This document shows positions 32,993-42,617 of a DNA stretch of 64,000 nt, one piece after another. The DNA lies in NCBI GenBank assembly GCA_020444045.1, contig JAHLLS010000004.1, positions 216,485 through 280,484 on the forward strand, given 5' to 3'. The DNA is from Deltaproteobacteria bacterium (lineage in GTDB: Bacteria > Desulfobacterota > Desulfobacteria > Desulfobacterales > UBA5852). A program made the translations under genes and the position numbers. Within the stretch, counting starts at the first letter, position 1. The number at the start of each line of letters is the position of its first letter. Below the pieces are notes generated by a model that made no database searches, was not told the DNA's origin, and saw nothing but the letters and a program-made list of their open reading frames with translations.

Positions 32993-33331
32993 ATGACTGA
33001 TAAATATTCGGAACTCTTTGAGATTATCATAGCTGCCCGAACCGATGCCGTAGGCGTTGCCTTCCGCGAGCTCGATTGCGGCTGTGCCCGTCTATGCGGC
33101 GTTTCGCGCCAGGGCGATCCGGTCGGTGACGTCTACAATTTTTCAGGACAGCCGGCCACCCGCAATCTGGAGCCGCTCGTGTGCCTCAAGTGCTATCGCG
33201 ACAAACGGTTCGCCGTTGAAAGAACCGCCCGCCAGGGGATTTTTTGGGCCGACACGCCAGGCCGGCAAACAGGCGCGGACGAGCGCCATTCGATCGGACT
33301 GGCCGTGTTCGGGGATGACTATAACGAATAA
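32993..33331 (+). CDS. Cys-rich hypothetical protein
   Basis: 112-residue soluble protein. Two cysteine groups, LDCGCARLCGVSRQGD (about 27-42) and LVCLKCYRDK (about 62-71), suggest a zinc or Fe-S site. The remainder contains RTARQGIFWADTPG. There is no Shine-Dalgarno upstream of the ATG at 32993, but the frame is complete and the Cys spacing is not random-looking. I do not recognise the family. It precedes a ChrB-C-like gene by about 100 bases. Confidence 0.55.
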   Translation: MTDKYSELFEIIIAARTDAVGVAFRELDCGCARLCGVSRQGDPVGDVYNFSGQPATRNLEPLVCLKCYRDKRFAVERTARQGIFWADTPGRQTGADERHSIGLAVFGDDYNE

Positions 33332-33437
33332 CCTGGTCCATCTGCGTCCTCGTTTTCAGTGAACGATAGCTGCCTGATAGACGGAAGCGACTTTGACGGC
33401 CGATGGAAGCCGATGCGCGACCGAAAGGAGATCCACC

Positions 33438-33716
33438 ATGAAATGGATTCCCCGTTCGCATGTACACGTGGACCGTGTTGCCTGCCCCTGGTTGATTGGG
33501 CGATTCATCGATTCGGATGCGGAATTTCTGTTTATACCAAAAAGCAAGGTGCTCGAAATCGCTGAACTGGAAGGGGCGCTTTCGTTTGATACGCCCGGGG
33601 CCATGTTCCATCATCGGGAAGACCTGTTTACGTTCGACGTGCTGATCCGGGAAAACGGTTTGACCGACGACGCCCTCTACGCCTGGTGCCGTCTGGATGT
33701 GGCCCGGAACCCGTAA
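33438..33716 (+). CDS. Short ChrB C-terminal-domain-like protein
   Basis: 92 residues resembling the C-terminal domain of chromate-resistance regulator ChrB. The pattern is KWIPRSHVHVDRVACPWLIG split after the Val, then RFIDSDAEFLFIPKSKV, PGAMFHHREDLFTFDVL and GLTDDALYAW. The N-terminal ChrB part is missing; stand-alone versions of this domain are common. The ATG at 33438 follows AAAGGAGAT. It is 6 bases before an MFS transporter gene, which suggests a co-expressed pair, possibly for oxyanion or metal stress; the link to chromate is by homology only. Confidence 0.78.
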   Translation: MKWIPRSHVHVDRVACPWLIGRFIDSDAEFLFIPKSKVLEIAELEGALSFDTPGAMFHHREDLFTFDVLIRENGLTDDALYAWCRLDVARNP

Positions 33717-33722
33717 GCAACC

Positions 33723-35003
33723 ATGACGCCCGATTCCGTGAGGAACAAAACGGCCCGCCTGTCCGGTTTTCTGGGCCTGCAGCGCAGCACGGTCGGGGTG
33801 CTGGCCATGGTGATCCTGGTGGGCATGGGCGAGCGCATGGCCGAACGCTTTCTGCCCATCTACATCATGGCGTTGGGCGGCAGCGCCGTGGCCATCGGGT
33901 TGCTGCAGGCCATGGACAACCTGCTTTCCGCGCTCTATTCCTTTCCGGGGGGCTACCTGTCCGATCGGATGGGAACCAAGCGGGCGCTGGTGGTTTTCAA
34001 TCTGGTGGCCATCGCCGGTTTCGGCATCGTGGTGGTGGTGCCGACTTGGCAGGCCGTCCTGGCCGGGGCGGTGCTGTTTATCTCCTGGTCCGCCATCTCC
34101 TTGCCGGCCACCATGAGCCTGATCTACAAGGTCCTGCCCCGGCACAAGCGCACGATGGGGGTCACCATGCATTCCCTCGTGCGGCGCATCCCCATGGCCT
34201 TAGGTCCGGTTATGGGTGGCCTTTTCATTACCGTCTGGGGTGAAGAAGACGGTGTGCGCCTGGCCTTTCTGGCAGCTTTGATCATGGCCGCCGCCGCCCT
34301 GTTCCTGCAGCAGCGCTTGCTGGAGGACGAACCACGGTCACCAGCGGCAGGTGGAGACGCCTGCGTGCTGGTGCCGGAGAAAAATCCGGTACGGCTTTAT
34401 CGGCAGATGCGTCCGGCCATGAAGGGGCTTCTGGTCAGTGACATCCTGGTGCGCTTCTGCGAGCAGATTCCCTACGCGTTTGTCGTGGTCTGGTGCATGA
34501 AAATCATCGACCAGCCGGTTTCGGCGCTCCAGTTCGGGGTCCTCACCACCGTCGAAATGGCGACCGCCGTGCTGGTCTATATTCCGGTGGCCTATCTGGC
34601 GGACCGGACCACCAAAAAACCCTTTGTGACCATCACCTTTGCCTTCTTTACCCTGTTTCCGCTGGTGTTGTGGTACAGCCGATCCTTCGAGTGGCTGATA
34701 CTGGCGTTTTTCCTGCGGGGCCTGAAGGAATTCGGCGAACCCACCAGAAAGGCGCTCATCATGGACCTGGCGCCGGACAGCTGCAAGGCTGGCATGTTCG
34801 GTCTTTATTATCTGATCCGGGATGTGATCGTATCCATTGCGGCGTTCGGGGGCGCCTTCCTGTGGCAGGCCAGCCCCCAGATAAATTTCATGACGGCGTT
34901 TGTTTTCGGGGTGATCGGAACGTTGGGGTTTGCCATTTTAGGCCGCGATGTCCAGCGGTCTGGCGCGGACCAGGATGCACACAAGGCAGATCCCGCATCA
35001 TAG
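33723..35003 (+). CDS. MFS transporter
   Basis: 426-residue major facilitator with about 12 hydrophobic segments. The loop 2-3 motif is GGYLSDRMGTKRALV, near the classical GxLaDrxGrkxxl. A matching motif appears in the second half (VAYLADRTTKKPFVTI). The centre has a cytoplasmic loop rich in Glu/Asp/Pro. It lies directly downstream of the ChrB-C-like gene, so an efflux role in the same stress response is possible. The substrate is unknown. The start ATG at 33723 lies within a tight intergenic gap without a strong ribosome site, consistent with coupling. Confidence 0.85.
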   Translation: MTPDSVRNKTARLSGFLGLQRSTVGVLAMVILVGMGERMAERFLPIYIMALGGSAVAIGLLQAMDNLLSALYSFPGGYLSDRMGTKRALVVFNLVAIAGFGIVVVVPTWQAVLAGAVLFISWSAISLPATMSLIYKVLPRHKRTMGVTMHSLVRRIPMALGPVMGGLFITVWGEEDGVRLAFLAALIMAAAALFLQQRLLEDEPRSPAAGGDACVLVPEKNPVRLYRQMRPAMKGLLVSDILVRFCEQIPYAFVVVWCMKIIDQPVSALQFGVLTTVEMATAVLVYIPVAYLADRTTKKPFVTITFAFFTLFPLVLWYSRSFEWLILAFFLRGLKEFGEPTRKALIMDLAPDSCKAGMFGLYYLIRDVIVSIAAFGGAFLWQASPQINFMTAFVFGVIGTLGFAILGRDVQRSGADQDAHKADPAS

Positions 35004-35158
35004 GCTGCGGCTTGGCTGGCAAGCATCAGCCCTGATTGATGCACAGCTATATCCTGTTCCGATCGATGCAGGTATGCAAGACAGGTCCGTCATGATCACG
35101 GGTCTGGGTCGTTCATCGCGAGGGAAGTGGTGCAGCGCTCTGCTGTGACTCCCGGGTG

Positions 35159-35791
35159 TCAGTCGCGCCTTCCGCCAACGGCTTGAATTCCTGCCAGAGA
35201 GAAGGCGGCAATATGATCGGCCAGTCGTTTGATAAGATCCGGTTTCAGGGGCTGGCCCAACATGTATTCGAGATCGCTGTTCTTGATCGTCACGAACATG
35301 CGGCACTGATTGACAATGCTCAGTTCGCAGAATTTTATGCCTAACTCCCCAACCTCCGGCCCGGCAATGCCTCGAATGATATCGTGCAGTTCCCGCCTGC
35401 GCGGCTCAATGATCTCGTGCCAGGCATCCTGCATCAATCCGGTCGGATTGACCATTTCCATCAAGTAGAGACGGCTGAAAAGGCCGATGTCGCCGCCCGC
35501 GGTAAAATTCTGGATAAGGGTTTGAATATGGCGCCGCAACCGACGCTGGGGCGAACCGCCGTCCGTATCCGCCACAACCGGCTCCTGGAAGTTTTCGAGG
35601 ACGTGCTGCCAGGCTTCTTTATATAAGGTCTGCTTATTCCCGAAGTAATAGTTCACGGATGCCACATTCACGCCGGCCTGTCGGCAAATATCCGCCACTT
35701 TGGCCTTTCGGTAGCCTTTTTCCGCAAATACGTCACAGGCGGTCTTCAACAGCCGCTTACGGGTTTCCTTGCCGTCTTCTCGCTTGGTCAT
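35159..35791 (-). CDS. TetR-family regulator (CecR/DUF1956 type), divergent from RND pump
   Basis: 210-residue repressor. The N-terminal HTH (about 10-55) reads RLLKTACDVFAEKGYRKAKV and NVASVNYYFGNKQTLYKEAW. The C-terminal ligand domain resembles the CecR type (FSRLYLMEMVNPTGLM, RRRELHDIIRGI, LSIVNQCRMFVTIKN). The ATG at 35791 follows GGGGAG; the upstream in-frame codon at 35812 is weaker. It is divergent from the RND efflux operon, with an AT-rich intergenic region between, so it is the likely local repressor. Confidence 0.9.
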   Translation of the reverse strand: MTKREDGKETRKRLLKTACDVFAEKGYRKAKVADICRQAGVNVASVNYYFGNKQTLYKEAWQHVLENFQEPVVADTDGGSPQRRLRRHIQTLIQNFTAGGDIGLFSRLYLMEMVNPTGLMQDAWHEIIEPRRRELHDIIRGIAGPEVGELGIKFCELSIVNQCRMFVTIKNSDLEYMLGQPLKPDLIKRLADHIAAFSLAGIQAVGGRRD

Positions 35792-35831
35792 GGGTGCTCC
35801 CCGGTATGCCACGCTAAAAGCGTCCAGAACA

Positions 35832-35879
35832 TTAAATTCAAATGACTATTTTAAATTAATGATTGAAATCAGAATTTAA
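35832..35879. promoter_or_regulatory. AT-rich operator candidate between tetR and RND operon
   Basis: TTAAATTC (35832-35839) and GAATTTAA (35872-35879) form a spaced inverted repeat in a very AT-rich region between the divergent regulator and pump genes. Spacing of about 32 bases is long for one TetR dimer; two half-sites or two dimers are possible. Confidence 0.4.
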
Positions 35880-35992
35880 ATACGCTAAGCATCATATCTT
35901 AAATAAAAATTTAACTTAATAACTTGCGATTTTTCAAACCATATCAGAGGACTAAACGTCAAATCAATCCGGACAGGAGGCCAACGGCACCC

Positions 35993-37204
35993 ATGCAACC
36001 GCTATCGCATAAGATATCCATAACACGATTGGCCGCCGCCGTCTTATGCGGCATGTTGATGGCAAGCTGCCAGCCCGGACAGCAGCAAGCACCACCGCCG
36101 GCCCCGACGCCCCAAGTGACCGTGGTCACGGTGCAGCCGCAGCAGATCCTGCTGACCACGGAACTGCCGGGTCGCACATCCGCCTATCGCATGGCGGAAA
36201 TCAGACCCCGGGTTAATGGGCTTGTCCTCAAACGCCTTTTTACGGAAGGTGCGGACGTGCAGGCGGGGGACCTGCTCTACCAGATCGATCCGGCGCCGTT
36301 TCAAGCGGCCCTGGCGAATGCCAAGGCCGCCCTGGGCCGATCCGAGGCCAATCTGCCGGCAATTCGCTCAAGGGTTGCTCGCTATCAGGAGCTGCTGGCC
36401 GACAAGGCGGTCAGCCAGCAGGAATACGACGACGCGGCCTCGGCGCTGAGCCAGACCGAAGCCGATATCGCCTATGGACAAGCCACCTTGGAGACGGCCC
36501 GCATCAACCTGGCTTATACCCGCATCACGGCGCCTATTTCAGGCCGCATCGGCCGATCCAATGCGACCGAGGGCGCCATCGTAACGGCCTATCAACCCCA
36601 GGCCCTGGCCACCATTCAGCAGATGGATCCCATTTATGTCGACGTGCCCCAGTCCACCACGGAACTGCTCCGCCTTAAGCGGCGCCTGGCAGGCGGCCTT
36701 CTGAACCAGAACGGCAGTGATCAGAAAACGGTTACCCTCCTGTTGGAGGACGGGACGCGGTATCCACAGGAGGGCACCCTTCAGTTTCGTGACGTCACTG
36801 TGGATCCGAGCACCGGTTCGGTCATCCTCAGGGCAATTTTCCCCAATCCGGAGGGCTTCCTGCTTCCCAATATGTTCGTTCGGGCGGTGATGAAGGAAGG
36901 CGTCGACGAAAAGGCGCTTCTAATCCCCCAGCAGGCGGTTTCCCGCGATCCCAAGGGCAATCCGGTGGCCCTGATCGTGGATGCCGATAATAAAGTCCAT
37001 CAGCGCATGCTCGAGGTCGATCGCGCCATCGGGGATCAGTGGCTGGTGGCATCCGGCCTTGAACCGGGCGATCAGGTCATCGTGGAAGGGCTCCAAAAAG
37101 TGCGGCCGGGGGCGTCCGTCCGTGTGGTGCCTTTCGAATCCGGTGCGCAACAAAGACCGGCCACATCCGCGGATGGGGGCCAAGCCGCCCCCAGCGCGAA
37201 CTGA
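35993..37204 (+). CDS. RND efflux periplasmic adaptor (AcrA-type lipoprotein)
   Basis: 403-residue membrane fusion protein. The signal sequence ends in the lipobox LMAS-C (Cys about 26), so it is a lipoprotein of the inner membrane facing the periplasm. Lipoyl-like halves AEIRPRVNGLVLKRLFTEG and RITAPISGRIGRSNATEGA flank a coiled-coil hairpin (about 105-155). The C-terminal membrane-proximal domain includes QQAVSRDPKGNPVALIVD. ATG 35993 follows AGGAGG at a slightly long 12-base distance. It is first in the adaptor-pump-outer-membrane operon. Confidence 0.92.
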   Translation: MQPLSHKISITRLAAAVLCGMLMASCQPGQQQAPPPAPTPQVTVVTVQPQQILLTTELPGRTSAYRMAEIRPRVNGLVLKRLFTEGADVQAGDLLYQIDPAPFQAALANAKAALGRSEANLPAIRSRVARYQELLADKAVSQQEYDDAASALSQTEADIAYGQATLETARINLAYTRITAPISGRIGRSNATEGAIVTAYQPQALATIQQMDPIYVDVPQSTTELLRLKRRLAGGLLNQNGSDQKTVTLLLEDGTRYPQEGTLQFRDVTVDPSTGSVILRAIFPNPEGFLLPNMFVRAVMKEGVDEKALLIPQQAVSRDPKGNPVALIVDADNKVHQRMLEVDRAIGDQWLVASGLEPGDQVIVEGLQKVRPGASVRVVPFESGAQQRPATSADGGQAAPSAN

Positions 37205-37216
37205 CGGAGGCGTGTG

Positions 37217-40200
37217 ATGCTATCGAAATTTTTCCTGGACCGCCCCGTCTTTGCTTGGGTCATCGCCATCGTCATGATGGTAGCGGGTGGTCTGGCCATC
37301 TACAACCTGCCCATCTCCCAGTATCCGCCGATCGCGCCGCCCTCCATCGCCATCGATGCATTTTATCCCGGCGCCTCGGCCGAAACGGTTGAAAACAGCG
37401 TGACCCAGATCATCGAGCAGAAGATGACCGGCTTCGATGACATGCTTTATATCAGGGCCACCAGCGATTCGGCCGGTGCCGGCCGCATCGAGCTGACCTT
37501 TGCCCCGGGGACCGACCCGGACCTGGCCTGGGCCAAAGTCCAGAACAAACTTCAGCTGGCCATGGCGAGCCTGCCGGAAGTGGTGCAGCGCCAGGGGGTC
37601 AGGGTCAGCAAGTCCACCCGCAATTATCTGATGATCGTGGCCCTTATTTCGGATGACGGCAGCCTGGACGGCGACGACTTGCGGGATTATGCCCAGTCCA
37701 ACCTGGAGAAGGTGCTCGCCCGGGTGCCCGGGGTGGGCGAGGTGAACACCTTCGGCTCCCAGTACGCCATGCGGGTGTGGCTCAACCCGGACAAATTGAC
37801 CAATTACCGGTTGACCATTACCGATGTGATAACGGCCCTGCGGGCCTACAATGTGGAAATTTCCGCGGGTCAGTTCGGCGGGGCCCCGGCCGTGGAAGGC
37901 CAGCGCCTGAATGCGTCCATCATCGTACAGAATCTGCTCAAAACCCCTGAGGAATTTGCGTCCATTCCCCTGCGCACCAACCCGGACGGTTCGATGGTGC
38001 GCGTGGCGGATGTGGGCCGCACCGAACTGGGCACCGAACAGTATGATGTCGTGGCACGCTATAACGGCAAGCCCGCCGGCGGGCTTGCCATCCGCCAGGC
38101 GGCCGGTGCCAACGCCTTGGCCACGGCTGATGCGATTCGCGCCAAACTGGAAGAAATGAGCCGTTATTTCCCGCCCGGCATGAAAGTGGTCTACCCTTAC
38201 GACACCACCCCCTTTGTCCGGGTGGCCATCGAAGAAGTGGTCAAGACCCTTTGCGAGGCGATCCTGCTGGTGTTTCTGGTGATGTACCTTTTCATGGGCA
38301 GCATACGGGCCACCCTGATCCCCACCATCGCCGTACCGGTGGTGATCCTGGGGACCTTCGCGGTTTTGGGTCTTTTTGGCTTTTCCATCAACATGCTGAC
38401 CATGTTTGCCATGGTGTTGGCCATCGGGCTGCTGGTGGACGATGCCATCGTGGTGGTGGAAAACGTGGAGCGCATCATGAGTGAGGAGGGCCTTTCGCCC
38501 CGGGAGGCCACCGCCAAGTCCATGGACCAGATCACCAGCGCCCTGATCGGCATCGGTCTGGTGCTTTCGGCCGTTTTTGGCCCCATGGCCTTTTTCCCCG
38601 GTTCCACGGGGGTCATCTACCGCCAGTTTTCGGTGACCATCATTGCTTCCATGCTCCTTTCGGTACTGGTGGCGCTGATCCTCACACCGGTGCTGTGTGC
38701 CTCCCTGCTCAAGCCGGTCCCGGCCGGTCACGAGCCGGCCGACAACGCGATATTTTTCATGCGGCCCTTTTTCCGGTGGTTCGATCGCAGTTTCTTCCGT
38801 TCCCGGGAAATGTACCTGAAGCTGGTGTCGCACTCCCTGCACCGTAAATTGCGCTATCTGGTGTTGTTTGTCCTGATCGTGGCGGCCATGGGGGTCCTGT
38901 TCAACCGCATGCCCACCGCCTACCTGCCGGAAGAAGATCAGGGCATTCTCTATTGCCAGGCCATGCTGCCGGCCAACTCCACCCTGGAACAAACCGAAGC
39001 CGTTCTGCAGAAGGTCCGGGATTATTTCCTGGAGGACGAGAAGGAGGCGGTGGCCTCGATCCTGACCGTGGCCGGGTTCAGCTTCAGCGGCCGGGGACAG
39101 AACGTCGGCCTGGCCTTTACCAAGCTCCGGGATTGGGATCTGCGCCGCCGGCCGGATTTGAAAGTCGGCCCTGTGGTGGGGCGCGCCATGCGGGCGTTTT
39201 CCCAGTACATCGATGCCCGCGTCTTTGCCTTTCCGCCGCCGGCCGTGGTCGAACTGGGCCAAGCCACCGGCTTTGATTTCCAACTGCTGGACCGCGGTGG
39301 GCTGGGTCATGCCGCCCTCATGGGGGCCCGCAACCAACTGCTGGGGCTGGCCGCCCAGGATGGGCGGCTGACACGGGTGCGCCCCAACGGGTTGGAGGAT
39401 GTTCCCCAATACCGGATCGACGTGGATTGGGAGAAGGCCGGTGCGCTGGGCGTCCCCATTTCCTCGATTCAAACCACGATTGCAGCGGCTTTCGGCAGCG
39501 CCTACGTCAACGATTTTATTCAGGCCGGGCGGGTGAAACGGGTGTACATCCAGGCAGACGCACCTTTCCGCAGGCTGCCCGGCGATCTGGAAAAGCTTTA
39601 TGTGCGCAACACGGCGGGCAAGATGGTGCCCTTTGCCTCTTTTGCATCGGGCCACTGGGCTTCCGGTTCGCCCAAACTGGAGCGCTACAACGGCTTTCCC
39701 TCCATCAATATCTGGGGCGAAGCCGCCCCGGGCAAAAGCTCCGGCGAGGCCATGCAGGTCATGGAAGAAGCGGTCACCCGGTTGCCCCAGGGGGTGGGGT
39801 TTGACTGGACGGGCCTGTCCTATCAGGAACGCATGGCCGGCACCCAGGCGCCCTTGCTGTATGCGTTTTCGATTCTCGTCATTTTCTTGTGTTTGGCCGC
39901 CTTATACGAAAGCTGGCCGATTCCGATTTCGATTCTGCTGACCCTGCCTTTAGGCGCAATCGGCGGTGTAATCGCCACGACGTTGATGGGATTGCCGAAT
40001 GACGTCTACTTCCAGATCGGTCTGCTGACGATTCTGGGTCTGACCACCAAGAATGCCATCCTGATCGTGCAGTTCGCCCGGACCCGGGTTGACGAAGGCA
40101 TGCGCTTGACAGAGGCCACCCTGGAAGGGGCCAAGCTGCGGCTGCGACCGATCGTTATGACCTCCTTGGCCTTTGGATTCGGCGTGCTGCCGTTGGCCCT

Positions 40201-40396
40201 GGCGAGCGGGGCAGGGGCGGGGGCCCAGCAGGCCATCGGCATCGGTGTCCTGGGGGGTGTGGTGACCTCCACCTTTCTCGTGACCCTTTTCGCCCCGCTC
40301 TTCTACGTGATGATTTACAAAGCATTGGGCAAACACCGAAAGCGGGTCACCATGAAGCATACTGTTGAAAATGGTTCAGGGGGGACAGTCTCATGA
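37217..40396 (+). CDS. RND multidrug efflux pump (AcrB/MexB type, HAE-1)
   Basis: 1059-residue inner-membrane proton antiporter, the normal length for AcrB homologues. The N-terminus SKFFLDRPVFAWVIAI is typical. The TM4 proton-relay pair is present in GLLVDDAIVVVENVER (Asp-Asp), and the matching TM10 Lys is in GLTTKNAILIVQFART. Two large periplasmic loops lie between TM1-2 and TM7-8. The ATG at 37217, 6 bases after GGAGG, is preferred over the GTG at 37214. Its stop overlaps the next ATG (ATGA), giving translational coupling with the outer-membrane factor. Substrates are not predictable beyond the hydrophobic and amphiphilic range of HAE-1 pumps. Confidence 0.95.
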   Translation: MLSKFFLDRPVFAWVIAIVMMVAGGLAIYNLPISQYPPIAPPSIAIDAFYPGASAETVENSVTQIIEQKMTGFDDMLYIRATSDSAGAGRIELTFAPGTDPDLAWAKVQNKLQLAMASLPEVVQRQGVRVSKSTRNYLMIVALISDDGSLDGDDLRDYAQSNLEKVLARVPGVGEVNTFGSQYAMRVWLNPDKLTNYRLTITDVITALRAYNVEISAGQFGGAPAVEGQRLNASIIVQNLLKTPEEFASIPLRTNPDGSMVRVADVGRTELGTEQYDVVARYNGKPAGGLAIRQAAGANALATADAIRAKLEEMSRYFPPGMKVVYPYDTTPFVRVAIEEVVKTLCEAILLVFLVMYLFMGSIRATLIPTIAVPVVILGTFAVLGLFGFSINMLTMFAMVLAIGLLVDDAIVVVENVERIMSEEGLSPREATAKSMDQITSALIGIGLVLSAVFGPMAFFPGSTGVIYRQFSVTIIASMLLSVLVALILTPVLCASLLKPVPAGHEPADNAIFFMRPFFRWFDRSFFRSREMYLKLVSHSLHRKLRYLVLFVLIVAAMGVLFNRMPTAYLPEEDQGILYCQAMLPANSTLEQTEAVLQKVRDYFLEDEKEAVASILTVAGFSFSGRGQNVGLAFTKLRDWDLRRRPDLKVGPVVGRAMRAFSQYIDARVFAFPPPAVVELGQATGFDFQLLDRGGLGHAALMGARNQLLGLAAQDGRLTRVRPNGLEDVPQYRIDVDWEKAGALGVPISSIQTTIAAAFGSAYVNDFIQAGRVKRVYIQADAPFRRLPGDLEKLYVRNTAGKMVPFASFASGHWASGSPKLERYNGFPSINIWGEAAPGKSSGEAMQVMEEAVTRLPQGVGFDWTGLSYQERMAGTQAPLLYAFSILVIFLCLAALYESWPIPISILLTLPLGAIGGVIATTLMGLPNDVYFQIGLLTILGLTTKNAILIVQFARTRVDEGMRLTEATLEGAKLRLRPIVMTSLAFGFGVLPLALASGAGAGAQQAIGIGVLGGVVTSTFLVTLFAPLFYVMIYKALGKHRKRVTMKHTVENGSGGTVS

Positions 40397-41805
40397 ACAG
40401 GCACCTTTTTATGCTGCTGGGGGTATTTTTGGTGTTGGGTGGCTGTTCGTTGACCCCCGTTTACAAGCAGCCCGATGCACCGGTGCCGCCCACCTGGCCC
40501 ACGGGTCCGGCATATTCCGACAATCAGCCGACGGACGGCACAGCCGATGCCCCTGACTTGGCATGGCGGGACTTCTTCACCGACGAACGCCTCCAAGAAG
40601 TGATCGCGACGGCGCTGGACAACAACCGCGATCTCCGACTGGCCGCATTGAATGTCCAAAGGGCACGCGGTATTTACGGCATTCAACGCGCCGCGCTCTT
40701 TCCGGCCCTCGATGCCACCGCCAGCGGCAGCAAGAAGCGCGTGCCGGCGGACATATCCTCCAGTGGGGAGCGCTACACCGCCGAGCAGTACGATGTCAAT
40801 CTGGGTGTTTTTGCCTGGGAGATTGACTTCTTCGGCCGCCTGGGCAGCCTGAGAGACCAGGCCTTGGAAGCCTTTCTGGCAACGGACGAGGCCCGTCGCA
40901 GCACCCAGATCCTGATCATATCGGCGGTGGGTGAAACCTATTTGACCCTGGCGGCGGATCGGGAGGCCCTCAAACTGGCCCGGACCACATTCGAAGCCCA
41001 AAAGGCGACGTATGACTTGGTAAAACGCCGGTACGACGTGGGCTTGGCCACCGAATTGGATCTCAATTTTGCCCAGACTCAAGTGGATATTGCCCGGCGC
41101 GACATGGCCATCTACACCCAACGGATAGCCCAGGATGAAAATGCGTTGAACTTCCTGGTGGGGCGTTCTTTCCCGGTTTCCGGCGCCAACCTGCCGGAGG
41201 ATCTGACCGGCATCAAACCCCTTAAGGCGATTGACCCCGGGATTTCCTCGGAAGTGCTGCTCGAGCGACCGGACATTGTACGGGCGGAACATCTGCTGAA
41301 AGCGGCCAACGCCAATATCGGCGCTGCCCGTGCGGCCCTCTTCCCCAGGGTTTCGCTGACCAGCACAGTTGGCACGGCCAGCGCGGAACTGTCGGGACTC
41401 TTTGAGGCCGGCTCCGGCACCTGGCTGTTCGCCCCCCAGATCGTCATGCCGATTTTCGATGCCCGGCTGTGGTCGGCCCTGGACGTCACCAAGGCCGAGC
41501 AGGAAATCGCCTTGGTTCAATATGAGCAAACCATCCAGTCGGCTTTTCGGGAAGTGGCTGATACCCTTGCCGTCCAAGGCACGGTGGACGACCAGCTTGC
41601 AGCACAGCAATCCCTGGTCCGGGCCACCGCCGAAACCTACCGTCTCTCGGAGGCGCGCTACCTCAAGGGAATCGACAGCTATCTGGGGGTCCTGGTGGCC
41701 CAGCGCTCCCTTTTCGCGGCCCAGCAGGGGCTTGTGGCCCTGAACCTGAGGAAGCGTGCCAATCAGGTTCGGCTCTATGCGGCTTTGGGGGGCGGGACGC
41801 ATTAG
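40393..41805 (+). CDS. Outer-membrane efflux lipoprotein (TolC/OprM, NodT family)
   Basis: 470-residue outer-membrane factor. A lipobox LGG-C ends the signal peptide (about residue 18), followed by SLTPVYKQPDAPVP, the usual NodT-family start. Two repeats of the OEP domain carry LDNNRDLRLAALNVQRARG and ERPDIVRAEHLLKAANANIG. The ATG overlaps the pump stop by 4 bases. It completes the tripartite pump across the cell envelope. Confidence 0.93.
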   Translation: MNRHLFMLLGVFLVLGGCSLTPVYKQPDAPVPPTWPTGPAYSDNQPTDGTADAPDLAWRDFFTDERLQEVIATALDNNRDLRLAALNVQRARGIYGIQRAALFPALDATASGSKKRVPADISSSGERYTAEQYDVNLGVFAWEIDFFGRLGSLRDQALEAFLATDEARRSTQILIISAVGETYLTLAADREALKLARTTFEAQKATYDLVKRRYDVGLATELDLNFAQTQVDIARRDMAIYTQRIAQDENALNFLVGRSFPVSGANLPEDLTGIKPLKAIDPGISSEVLLERPDIVRAEHLLKAANANIGAARAALFPRVSLTSTVGTASAELSGLFEAGSGTWLFAPQIVMPIFDARLWSALDVTKAEQEIALVQYEQTIQSAFREVADTLAVQGTVDDQLAAQQSLVRATAETYRLSEARYLKGIDSYLGVLVAQRSLFAAQQGLVALNLRKRANQVRLYAALGGGTH

Positions 41806-41948
41806 CGGGCGCCTTGCCGGTGGATCCAATCCGGCGGGCGCTTCGCAGAAGACAGTGAACGAACCCGAACGGTTGCGGATTGGCCGATAGACCCTGTCGG
41901 CGTTTTATTGGGATCCCGGCCAGAGGCTTTTCATGGTGGAGTCGTCGG

Positions 41949-42617
41949 ATGGCGGATAAGCGCAAGACCAAGCAAAACGATACCAAGACGCGTATCCTGG
42001 ATGCAGCGGAAAAGCTGTTCGCGCAGAACGGCTTCAAGAATACCTCCATCAGCCTTCTGGCGTGCAAGGCGCACGTCAATCAGGCGGCGGTCAATTACCA
42101 CTTTGGCTCCAAGGGGGCGCTGGTTGAACAAGTTATTGTCCGTCGATTATCACCGATCAATCAACAGCGCATGGAAAACTTGCAGGAGGTCAAGGAAACG
42201 GCGCTCCGGCAGGGCCGCCGACCTGGGATCGAGGATTTGCTGCGGGCTTTTATCGAGCCGGCCTTTGTATTGACCGGGACGGCACCAGGTGAAAAATGGT
42301 TTCTTGTGATTGCGGGGCGCGCTTTTTCGGAGCCGGATGAAACCATTCGGAACGTTTTTATACGCCACTTCGAGCCGACGTTTTTATTTTTGGACGCTTT
42401 GATGAAGGAAGCGCTTCCCGGCCTGTCAGACGCCGCCCTGCGATGGCGACTGCACTTTGTCATCGGCGCCCTGGCTCACGCCATGCGGCTATGCGGCAGC
42501 CACCGGCTGCCCGTGGCGTCTGCCCCCCCTCCCGATACCACCGAAACCGTTGTCAAGCACCTGGTCGCCTTTCTCGCAACCGGTATGGACGCGCCCGATG
42601 ATGCAGAGAATGAGTAG
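41949..42617 (+). CDS. TetR-family regulator downstream of RND operon
   Basis: 222-residue regulator. The HTH region reads TRILDAAEKLFAQNGFKNTS and VNQAAVNYHFGSKGALVEQV. The C-terminal domain (FLVIAGRAFSEPDETIRNVF and RWRLHFVIGALAHAM) resembles another CecR/DUF1956-like ligand domain. ATG 41949 follows GGTGGAG; the extension to 41880 is unlikely. It is in the same direction as the pump, about 140 bases after it, so this operon has a regulator on each side. Confidence 0.88.
   Translation: MADKRKTKQNDTKTRILDAAEKLFAQNGFKNTSISLLACKAHVNQAAVNYHFGSKGALVEQVIVRRLSPINQQRMENLQEVKETALRQGRRPGIEDLLRAFIEPAFVLTGTAPGEKWFLVIAGRAFSEPDETIRNVFIRHFEPTFLFLDALMKEALPGLSDAALRWRLHFVIGALAHAMRLCGSHRLPVASAPPPDTTETVVKHLVAFLATGMDAPDDAENE

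Noticed and set aside
33186..34172. 328-codon minus-strand frame over the ChrB-like and MFS genes
   Set aside because: Shadow of two plus-strand genes; His/Gln/Gly-rich without domain.
37220..39655. 811-codon open frame antisense to the RND pump
   Set aside because: It is a codon-bias shadow of a strongly conserved RND gene; the translation is low-complexity His/Gly/Gln-rich with no domain.
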